Of a stretch of 64,000 nt of DNA, positions 8,865 through 15,799 are shown one piece after another. Each line of letters opens with the position of its first letter. The first letter of the stretch is position 1. The stretch is taken from the NCBI GenBank assembly GCA_030694935.1, contig JAUYUA010000092.1:1-64000 (forward strand), written 5' to 3'. This stretch comes from Lutibacter sp. (GTDB lineage: Bacteria; Bacteroidota; Bacteroidia; Flavobacteriales; Flavobacteriaceae). A model generated the notes under the pieces. It was not told the DNA's origin, ran no database searches, and was given only the letters and a program-made list of their open reading frames with translations. Made by a program: the position numbers and the translations under genes.

Positions 8865-10975
8865 TGAAAAGCAATTCGCTTTTAAATATAGCCTTGGTTG
8901 GAAACCCCAATACAGGTAAAACTTCTTTATTCAACCAACTTACGGGTTTAAATCAGAAAGTTGGAAATTACCCTGGAATTACCGTTGATAAAAAGCAGGG
9001 AAGATGTAAAATTTCCGAGTATTTAACTGCTGAAATCACCGATTTACCTGGAACTTACAGCATAAATCCAACCACTTTAGATGAAACCATTGTGCTGGAA
9101 ACCTTGCTTAATGAAAGCAATAATTCATATCCCGATTTGGTTATTGTGGTTGCTGAAGTTGAAAACCTCAAACGAAACCTGTTTTTATTTTCTCAAATAA
9201 AAGATTTACAATTTCCTTCCATTTTGGTCATCAATATGTCGGATCAAATGATTAGAAAAGGAATCACTATTGATATTGAAGCCTTAAAGCGGGAATTAAA
9301 ATCGGAAATAATTTTAATCAGCGCCAGAAAAAATTTGGGGATTGATGACTTAAAAAGAGAAATTGAAAATTATGAAAACTGGAATACAGAGCCCATTGCC
9401 AATATTTCAGACAAAATTGACACTGTATTTTTTGAAACTATAAAAACTACTTTTCCCGAATTTTCTTTATATAAATCGTGGCTGTTGATTACCCAGCAAA
9501 AAAATTGCGCTTTTTTATCAAGCGAACTATATCAAAAAATTACGGCGTTTAATCCTGATAGTGAAAAAGTAAAAAAATATCAGCATAAAGAAACCATCTA
9601 CAGGTATCAGATCATCAATGAAATTCTAAAGAAAACTTATGCTGTTGATAAAAATGAAGCGACAGATTTGCGTTCCAGACTTGATAAAATTTTAACCCAT
9701 AAAATTTATGGGTATATCATATTTTTTGGGGTTTTGATGCTCATTTTTCAATCCATTTTTGAATGGGCCAGTTTGCCGATGGACTTAATTGACAGCTTAT
9801 TTGCCAATGTAAGCGAACTTGCCAAAACCAACTTGCCAAAAGGAACATTCACCAATTTAATTGCCGAAGGCGTCATTCCGGGCATCGGCGGCATCGTCAT
9901 TTTTATTCCGCAAATAGCCATTTTATTTTTGTTTATCGCAACCCTGGAAGAAACAGGTTATATGAGCAGGGTTGTGTTTTTGATGGATAAAATTATGCGA
10001 AAGTTTGGGATGAGCGGCAAAAGCATTATTCCGTTAATTTCGGGAACAGCCTGTGCCATTCCGGCAATTATGGCTTCAAGAAACATCAGCGACTGGAAAG
10101 AAAGATTAATCACCATATTGGTGATTCCTTTTACAACTTGTTCGGCACGTTTGCCGGTTTACGCCATTTTAATTGCTTTAATAATTCCCGATGAGCGTAT
10201 TTTTGGCATTTTCAATTTACAGGGATTAACCTTAATGGGATTGTATCTTTTGGGTTTCGCAGCGGCAATTTCCTCTGCTATTTTACTGCACAATGTGTTA
10301 AAAATTAAAACGCAAAGTTTGTTTGTCATAGAAATGCCAAACTATAAATTGCCTTCTTTTAAAAATGTTTTTTATGAAGTTGTTGAAAAAACAAAGGCCT
10401 TTATTTTTGGTGCCGGTAAAATAATTTTGGCCTTGTCCATTATTTTGTGGTTTTTAGCCTCAAACGGGTCTGAAAAATTCAAAAATGCAGCTGAATATGT
10501 GACAACACAGGAATCTGCCAAACATTTAAATGATGATGTTCTTAACAAAAAAATAGCTTCTTACAGATTGGAACACTCCTATATTGGAACTATGGGAAAA
10601 GTAATTGAACCCGTCATTAAACCAATGGGTTACGATTGGAAAATAGGAATTGCTTTAATAAGTTCGTTTGCGGCACGTGAGGTTTTTATTGGCGCTTTGG
10701 CCACTATTTACAATGTAGGCAGCGATGGTGTAGGTTCGGGAACAATAAAAGAACGAATGGCGGCGGAAGTTGATTCGGTAACCGGCGAAAAAAGATTTAA
10801 TTTTGCCACAGGAATGTCTTTGCTGTTATTCTATGCCTTTGCAATGCAATGTATTGGCACGCTTGCGATTGTAAAGCGTGAAACCAAAAGCTGGAAATGG
10901 CCAATTTTACAACTTACGGGAATGGGCGCTTTGGCTTATATCGTTTCAGTAATCACCTATACTATTCTAAGCTGA
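8864..10975 (+). CDS. feoB: ferrous iron transporter FeoB
   Basis: A 703-residue inner-membrane Fe(II) transporter with a cytoplasmic GTPase. The N-terminal G domain shows the P-loop GNPNTGKTS (residues 13-21) and the G3 motif DLPG (in TDLPGTYSINP). A helical domain is followed by the FeoB_N and C-terminal Gate and FeoB_C membrane blocks with conserved segments such as EETGYMSRVVFLMD, SGTACAIPAIMASR and the Cys-containing TTCSARLPVY. Gene order feoA-feoB-Cys-rich protein, with overlapping ends on both sides, indicates one operon. The length is typical of Bacteroidota FeoB. Confidence 0.97.
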   Translation: MKSNSLLNIALVGNPNTGKTSLFNQLTGLNQKVGNYPGITVDKKQGRCKISEYLTAEITDLPGTYSINPTTLDETIVLETLLNESNNSYPDLVIVVAEVENLKRNLFLFSQIKDLQFPSILVINMSDQMIRKGITIDIEALKRELKSEIILISARKNLGIDDLKREIENYENWNTEPIANISDKIDTVFFETIKTTFPEFSLYKSWLLITQQKNCAFLSSELYQKITAFNPDSEKVKKYQHKETIYRYQIINEILKKTYAVDKNEATDLRSRLDKILTHKIYGYIIFFGVLMLIFQSIFEWASLPMDLIDSLFANVSELAKTNLPKGTFTNLIAEGVIPGIGGIVIFIPQIAILFLFIATLEETGYMSRVVFLMDKIMRKFGMSGKSIIPLISGTACAIPAIMASRNISDWKERLITILVIPFTTCSARLPVYAILIALIIPDERIFGIFNLQGLTLMGLYLLGFAAAISSAILLHNVLKIKTQSLFVIEMPNYKLPSFKNVFYEVVEKTKAFIFGAGKIILALSIILWFLASNGSEKFKNAAEYVTTQESAKHLNDDVLNKKIASYRLEHSYIGTMGKVIEPVIKPMGYDWKIGIALISSFAAREVFIGALATIYNVGSDGVGSGTIKERMAAEVDSVTGEKRFNFATGMSLLLFYAFAMQCIGTLAIVKRETKSWKWPILQLTGMGALAYIVSVITYTILS

Positions 10976-11094
10976 TGCAGGATTATTTGGTATATATCGC
11001 TTTAGGACTCGCCATCACATTTTTGATAAAAAAGTATTTTTTTAAGTCGAAAAAGAAAGGCAATTGCGATACAGATTGCGACGGTTGCCATTAA
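10975..11094 (+). CDS. FeoB-associated Cys-rich membrane protein
   Basis: A 39-residue protein starting MQDYLVYIALGLAITFLIKK, with one transmembrane helix, a short basic linker (KKYFFKSKKKG) and a Cys-rich tail NCDTDCDGCH. This matches the small FeoB-associated Cys-rich proteins often encoded after feoB, thought to help FeoB at the membrane, although their function is not proven. The ATG overlaps the feoB stop (TGATG). A longer in-frame reading from 10897 lies inside feoB and is unlikely. Confidence 0.85.
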   Translation: MQDYLVYIALGLAITFLIKKYFFKSKKKGNCDTDCDGCH

Positions 11095-11450
11095 GGTTGT
11101 TGAATCGTTTAGGTGTTTAACTGTTTATTTGTGGATTTTAACTGCCTACTGAAACTGCTCACTGCATACTAAATCGTTTAATTGTTTAACTGTGGATTTG
11201 TTTAACTGCCTACTGAAACTGCTCACTGCATACTAAATCGTTTAATTGTTTAATTTTTTCTACGCTTTATTATTTTAGGCTTTTCCAACTTCCGACTTCC
11301 GTCTTCCGTCTTCGGACTTTTTAACTGTTCAGGCGTTTAACTGTTTATTTGTAGTTTAATTCCTAATGTTTAGTCTAAATTCTCTCTTATTTCTAATTGG
11401 CAAATTTTTCATTCCAATTATTAATTCCCCCTTTGGGGGTTAGGGGGCCT
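11095..11450. repeat. intergenic repeat region (53-bp direct repeat plus heptamer-like tracts)
   Basis: No gene is visible. A 53-bp unit beginning TTTAACTGCCTACTGAAACT occurs twice, at 11137-11189 and 11201-11253, with identical sequence and 64-bp spacing. The surrounding sequence is built of loosely repeated seven-base words (GTTTAAC, CTGTTTA and similar), and at 11289-11316 a cleaner heptamer run reads CTTCCGA, CTTCCGT, CTTCCGT, CTTCGGA. No CRISPR-like spacing is present. Confidence 0.75.
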
Positions 11451-12272
11451 TTAACTCAATCCCACATCCAAAGTCATCATAATTATAAATCCGGCTATAA
11501 ATCCTAAGGTTGCGATATCGGTATATTTGTCTCTTTGCGTTTCTGGAATTACTTCTTCAACCACCACAAATATCATGGCACCGGCGGCAAAAGCCAAGGC
11601 GTAAGGTAAAATTGGCTGAAAAGTCATTACGGCCCAAGCACCGATTACTGCCGCAATAGGTTCAACCATTGCGGATGATTGTCCGTACATAAAACTTTTC
11701 GTTTTACTAAAGCCTTGTCTCCTTAATGGCATAGAAACCGCAAATCCTTCCGGGAAGTTTTGCAATCCAATTCCAATAGCGAGTGCAACAGCCCCGCCAA
11801 TGGTTGCGCCATCAAAACCGGCCGCAACGCCGCCAAATAATACGCCTATTGCCAATCCTTCAGGAATATTGTGCAAGGTGATGGCAAGTACCAATAAAGT
11901 GGTTTTGTGCAAAGGTGTTTTTACGCCTTCCTTTTCTGTTTCTTTAAAGTTGATGTGTAAATGGGGCAAAACTTTGTCCAATCCAAACAAAAACAAAGCG
12001 CCCAATCCAAAGCCCACAACTGCCGGAATCACTTTTACAAATCCTTCGCCCGGACTCATTTCTATGCCCGGCGCCAACAAGCTCCAAAAGCTGGCAGCAA
12101 CCATAACGCCTCCTGTAAATCCCAGCATTCCGTCAAATAGGGCACGGTTCATTCCTTTGAATAAAAAAACCAACGATGCGCCTAAGGCCGTTAATGCCCA
12201 TGTGAATAATGTGGCATAAAATGCAGCTAAAATAGGATCGATACTTTTAAAATAGTCAATAATTTGTACCAT
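11451..12272 (-). CDS. ZIP family divalent metal transporter
   Basis: A 273-residue inner-membrane protein with about eight transmembrane helices and the two ZIP metal-site helices, HNIPEGLAIGVLFGG and NFPEGFAVSMPLRR, with His-Asn-Pro-Glu type motifs. ZIP proteins import Zn(II), Mn(II) or Fe(II). It lies 3 bp downstream of a DtxR/MntR-type regulator gene on the same strand. This suggests regulation by manganese or iron and a matching substrate, but the metal itself cannot be read from the sequence. Confidence 0.92.
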   Translation of the reverse strand: MVQIIDYFKSIDPILAAFYATLFTWALTALGASLVFLFKGMNRALFDGMLGFTGGVMVAASFWSLLAPGIEMSPGEGFVKVIPAVVGFGLGALFLFGLDKVLPHLHINFKETEKEGVKTPLHKTTLLVLAITLHNIPEGLAIGVLFGGVAAGFDGATIGGAVALAIGIGLQNFPEGFAVSMPLRRQGFSKTKSFMYGQSSAMVEPIAAVIGAWAVMTFQPILPYALAFAAGAMIFVVVEEVIPETQRDKYTDIATLGFIAGFIIMMTLDVGLS

Positions 12273-12275
12273 ATT

Positions 12276-12935
12276 TTATAAATTTTTTACGAATATATTT
12301 TTTGAAATTTGATTTGATATTGAAATTGAACCGATTGTTGTTTCTACAAGCATCGAATTGTCAAACGGTTCTTTTGAAATTACTTTTAAGGTGTTTCCCA
12401 ATTGAATTTGCAGCTTGTCCAAAAATTTTAAAAAGGGATCCGAAGAATCTTTAATGCCAATAACAACGCAAGACTTTCCTGTTTCTACGGATGATAGCAT
12501 CGTGTCATTATGATGCTTAATGTTACCTTCCTTATCTGGAACTGGGTCTCCGTGCGGATCGTGCGTGGGGAATTCCAAAAATATTTCTAATTTGTCAATT
12601 AAAGTTTCAGACTTAATATGCTCCAATTGTTCGGCCAATTCATGAACTTCATCCCAATTATAATGAAGTTTATTCAGTAAAAAAACTTCCCACAATCGGT
12701 GTTTTCTAACAATTTCCACGGCAATTTTCTGGCCAATTTCTGTTAAGGAAACACCTTGATATTTTTTATAATGAACCAGGTCTTTTTCAGCCAATTTTTG
12801 AATCATATCCGTAACGGAAGACGCTTTTGTTTTTACGGCTTCTGAAATGAGCGTTGTGCTTACATTGTTGGAATTGGTGTATGTCAAGCTGTAAATGGCT
12901 TTTAAGTAATTTTCTTCTGTTTGGGATAACATCAT
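12276..12935 (-). CDS. DtxR/MntR family metal-dependent transcriptional repressor
   Basis: A 219-residue regulator: N-terminal winged helix (LSQTEENYLKAIYSL, ASSVTDMIQKLAEKDLVHY), a helical dimerisation and metal-binding domain rich in His and Glu (VRKHRLWEVFL, VHELAEQLEHI, PTHDPHGDP), and a C-terminal FeoA/SH3-like domain. An upstream in-frame ATG would add 14 residues but would place the start inside the operator/promoter region. The MM pair at 12935 and 12932 opens directly onto the conserved LSQTEENYLKAIY and is preferred. It is co-transcribed with the ZIP transporter, so it probably represses its own operon when metal-loaded. Confidence 0.9.
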   Translation of the reverse strand: MMLSQTEENYLKAIYSLTYTNSNNVSTTLISEAVKTKASSVTDMIQKLAEKDLVHYKKYQGVSLTEIGQKIAVEIVRKHRLWEVFLLNKLHYNWDEVHELAEQLEHIKSETLIDKLEIFLEFPTHDPHGDPVPDKEGNIKHHNDTMLSSVETGKSCVVIGIKDSSDPFLKFLDKLQIQLGNTLKVISKEPFDNSMLVETTIGSISISNQISKNIFVKNL

Positions 12936-12945
12936 CAAATTTATA

Positions 12946-12984
12946 TTTAGACAAATATAATAAAATAATTTAGACAAGCCTAAA
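12946..12984 (-). promoter_or_regulatory. tandem DtxR/MntR-type operator and promoter
   Basis: On the minus strand TTTAGGCTTGTCTAAA (12984-12969) is an inverted repeat of the kind recognised by DtxR/MntR-family repressors. A second, half-conserved copy (TTTAGACAAATATAA on the plus strand) lies at 12946-12960 and overlaps a TATATTTG promoter element (minus strand, 12959-12952). This is consistent with autorepression of the regulator-transporter operon. Binding is inferred. Confidence 0.6.
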
Positions 12985-13503
12985 AATATAAATAGATTTA
13001 CAAAAAAGTAAAAAATTAATGATTAAAAACTGTGGAGTCAAAGGCTTTTTTTAAAAAAGGCTATATACTGAAATTAACAGCAAACCATTGGTTCAATTGC
13101 CTTTGGTTTTAACCAAAGGTATGAGAAAGATAGGTTTTATTGGCTTTAGTCAAAACAAGAAATATTGGGCTAAAGCCATTTTTTATTCCATTTTAACCCG
13201 TTGACTAAAGTCAACGGCAATTAATAAAATTTTGCGAAAACCATAAATTATAGAATTTAGCCATATTGGTCAATGTTTTCCTTTCAAAAACATATTAAAA
13301 ATGCTGTGTATTTTAGAATTAAGCATTAGAAATAAAGCAACAACCTTATTTTAGGAGTTGAGACCAAATCACTTTTCATTTTTGTTATTGCGGAGCCGTC
13401 TTTTTTATTATTGCCGGAAACGAAATGTTTATGTAAATATAATTTTCGGTTTCACTTTAAAATAAATTTTAAACCTTTATTTTTGATTTTAAATATTGAA
13501 TTT
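12985..13503. repeat. intergenic region with palindromic GGCTTTAGCC-type repeats
   Basis: No gene is recognised. At 13100-13216 there is a cluster of palindromes: CCTTTGGTT-TT-AACCAAAGG (13100-13119), TTGGCTTTAGTCAA (13140-13153), GGGCTAAAGCC-like (13166-13178) and CGTTGACT-AA-AGTCAACG (13199-13216). The same core recurs at 28.5-28.7 kb. The layout resembles REP-type elements. The rest, up to the panE start, is featureless AT-rich DNA. Confidence 0.7.
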
Positions 13504-14454
13504 ATGCATATTGTAATTTATGGAACGGGCGGTGTTGGCGGTTATTTCGGTGCGCGATTGGCTCAGGCCGGAAACAAGGTCACTTTTATTGCCCGCGGAA
13601 AACATTTGGAAGCCATTCAAAAAAACGGATTGAAGCTTAAAAGTCCAAAGGGAGATTATTTGGTTTTTCCCGCAAATGCAACAGCAAATATTGCTGAAAT
13701 TACCGATATCGATCTCATTTTAGTTTGTGTAAAAACGTGGCAACTGGAAGCGGCAGCCAAAGAAATTAATCAGGTTTTGAATAAAAGAACGACGGTTATT
13801 TCATTGTTGAACGGCGTAAATAATGCTGAAGTTTTAGCTGCGATTATTGATAAAAAACATGTTTTGGGCGGATTGTGTAAAGTGGTTAGTAAAATTGAAG
13901 ATTTTGGTATTATCAAACATATTTCTTTTGAACCCACCATTGTTTTTGGGGAACTGGACAATACAAAAACCGATCGCGCTATATTGCTGGAAAAAGTATT
14001 TTTAAATGCCGGCTTCACAACCAAATTGGCAGATGATATTCAAACAGAAATATGGTCCAAGTTTTTATTTATTTCAACTATTAGCGGTATCGGCGCTTTA
14101 ACCAGATCCCCTGTTGGAGAAATAATTGCATCGCCGCAACTCAAAAAAATGATGAGCCAAACTGCCGAAGAAATAGTGGCGGTGGCCAAAGCAAAAGGTG
14201 TTCATTTATCTAATAACCTTGTTGAACAGCAATTTAAAATTATAGAATCCCAACCGTACAACACAACTTCTTCACTTCAACGTGATATGATGGAAGGAAA
14301 ACCATCGGAATTGGAAGCGCAAACCGGCACCATTGTAAAAATGGGTACTGAATTGGGAATTCCGACTCCGGTTAATGCGTTTATTTATCATTGTTTGCTG
14401 CCGCAGGAGAAAAAGTCCCAAGTCCGAAGTCAGAAGACTGAAGACCGAAGTTGA
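13504..14454 (+). CDS. panE: 2-dehydropantoate 2-reductase (ketopantoate reductase)
   Basis: NADPH-dependent reduction of ketopantoate to pantoate in coenzyme A biosynthesis. The chosen ATG opens directly on the Rossmann motif IVIYGTGGVGGYFGARLAQAG. An earlier in-frame start would add 31 atypical residues. The ApbA N-terminal domain is followed by the C-terminal domain with SKFLFISTISGIGALTRSPVGE and the NTTSSLQRDMMEGKPSELE block. The last dozen or so residues (from about EKKSQVRSQ) are encoded by a run of degenerate heptamers (AGTCCGA, AGTCAGA, AGACTGA, AGACCGA) that also supplies the stop codon, so the natural C-terminus has been replaced or extended by repeat DNA. Other ApbA-family 2-ketoacid reductases cannot be fully excluded. 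Confidence 0.85.
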   Translation: MHIVIYGTGGVGGYFGARLAQAGNKVTFIARGKHLEAIQKNGLKLKSPKGDYLVFPANATANIAEITDIDLILVCVKTWQLEAAAKEINQVLNKRTTVISLLNGVNNAEVLAAIIDKKHVLGGLCKVVSKIEDFGIIKHISFEPTIVFGELDNTKTDRAILLEKVFLNAGFTTKLADDIQTEIWSKFLFISTISGIGALTRSPVGEIIASPQLKKMMSQTAEEIVAVAKAKGVHLSNNLVEQQFKIIESQPYNTTSSLQRDMMEGKPSELEAQTGTIVKMGTELGIPTPVNAFIYHCLLPQEKKSQVRSQKTEDRS

Positions 14455-14455
14455 A
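14414..14455. repeat. degenerate heptamer tandem repeat forming the 3' end of panE
   Basis: Six consecutive seven-base units: AGTCCCA, AGTCCGA, AGTCAGA, AGACTGA, AGACCGA, AGTTGAA. The TGA stop of panE falls inside the last unit. Confidence 0.8.
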
Positions 14456-14507
14456 AAGACCAATATTTGAAGTTCCAGCCAAATAAAAATCAATATTATT
14501 TATTGAC

Positions 14508-14716
14508 AAGGGGTTTAAACCCCTTGGAACGTTTCTCAATATACTTCCAATTATTTATTTTAATTCAATGCGTGTTAAGGATTGCAGCCCTTCGGCTCCG
14601 CTCAGGGTAAACTTATCCTTTTTTGTAATGAAATGGGAAAAAAGATTTAGTGAAAAGCCTGACCTGCCTGCCGGCAGGCAGGCCTGCCAGCTGGCGGGGA
14701 ACGCCCAAAAAAACTA
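14508..14716. repeat. intergenic palindromes (three repeat families)
   Basis: AAGGGGTTTAAACCCCTT (14508-14525) is a perfect 18-bp palindrome. CCTTCGGCTCCGCTCAGG (from about 14589) belongs to the repeat that is translated as CPERSRR elsewhere. CCTGCCTGCCGGCAGGCAGG (14663-14682) is a perfect 20-bp GC palindrome, followed directly by a GCCAGCTGGC palindrome. The GC content contrasts sharply with the flanking AT-rich DNA. No gene is present. Confidence 0.8.
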
Positions 14717-15631
14717 TTAAATTAAAGGTATTTTAGATTTCTTGCTGATCAAATAAACGCCCGCAACCACCAGCAAACAACTGAATATTTTGACAAAACC
14801 GATGTCTTGGGCATATTCGTCGAAATTTAAGACAAAAGCGTAAATGGCAACCATGATAAAACTGACCACGGGCTGCAAATAAATATAACTTCCGGTGACG
14901 GATGGCGCCACTTTGCTGAGTGCATAAATGTTAAACAGGTAGGTTAAAAAAGTGGTACCAAGCACCACAAATGCTATTGTTAGGTAAGTATGCGATGTAA
15001 ATGCGGCAAAATTGGTGCTTAACAAATCGCTAATGCCAATGGGAAACATAAACAGAAATCCGAATAAAAACGCCCAGCTCACAATGGTAATTGGGTTGTA
15101 TTTTTTCATCAATGGTTTTACCAAAACCAAATAAAATGCATAAGAACATGCGTTGATAAAAACAAATACATTTCCTAAAACCGAACTGGTTCCACCGGCT
15201 TTTTTTCCGTATAAAATTAAAATAACAGCGCCAATGGCACCAAGCGTAATGCCAATAAGTTTAATCAGCGTTATTCTTTCTTTCAGCATAAAAGCGCTAA
15301 AAACCAACACCAATACCGGAACTGCCGTGATTATAATGGACGCATCAATGGGTGATGTTAAACTTAAGCCGTTAAAGAAAAATAACTGATTGGAGGCAAC
15401 TCCCATCAATCCGCAGAGAATCAGCAAAGGAAAATCTTTTTTGTCGATTTTTTCTTTGATAAACGATTTGATCATCCAAAACAGCAATCCGGCGCCCAAA
15501 ATTCTTAAAAAAACAAATGCTGACGGCCCAATTTTATCGGGCATCACACCTTTGGCCACAATGTGGTTTATCCCATAAATAATGTTGGCGCCAAGCAAGG
15601 CTAAATGTGCTTTGTAATTGAATTTGTTCAA
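14717..15631 (-). CDS. EamA/DMT family transporter
   Basis: A 304-residue inner-membrane protein with about ten transmembrane helices arranged as two EamA repeats. The second half carries SYAFYLVLVKPLMKKYNPIT, and the helix with ATYLFNIYALSKVAPS-like sequence is typical of the drug/metabolite transporter superfamily. Such proteins usually export amino acids or other small metabolites; no substrate can be inferred. It is convergent with panE and divergent from leuS. A second member of the family lies at 45.2 kb. Confidence 0.87.
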   Translation of the reverse strand: MNKFNYKAHLALLGANIIYGINHIVAKGVMPDKIGPSAFVFLRILGAGLLFWMIKSFIKEKIDKKDFPLLILCGLMGVASNQLFFFNGLSLTSPIDASIIITAVPVLVLVFSAFMLKERITLIKLIGITLGAIGAVILILYGKKAGGTSSVLGNVFVFINACSYAFYLVLVKPLMKKYNPITIVSWAFLFGFLFMFPIGISDLLSTNFAAFTSHTYLTIAFVVLGTTFLTYLFNIYALSKVAPSVTGSYIYLQPVVSFIMVAIYAFVLNFDEYAQDIGFVKIFSCLLVVAGVYLISKKSKIPLI

Positions 15632-15799
15632 GATGTTTTTATTGAGTGAAAGTCGAAATTTACATATTTTGCAGAATATAAACTGATACTATTTAATCAT
15701 TTAATCCTATTTAAAATCCGAGGCGATTTATTCAAAACAAACATTTTACAGTTTTCTATATAAAACGTAACTTCGCATCTTTAGAAATGGAATCGCAGC

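Noticed and set aside
11137-11253. CRISPR array
   Set aside because: Only two copies of a long 53-bp unit with an 11-bp gap; no regular spacers and no cas genes.
11800-12219. 139-residue plus-strand frame opposite the ZIP transporter
   Set aside because: Antisense to a well-supported gene and rich in Pro/Asn/Lys as expected from a shadow frame.
12985-13410. Riboswitch upstream of panE
   Set aside because: The structured part is explained by GGCTTTAGCC-type palindromes that recur at another unrelated locus, so it is repeat DNA rather than a gene-specific aptamer.
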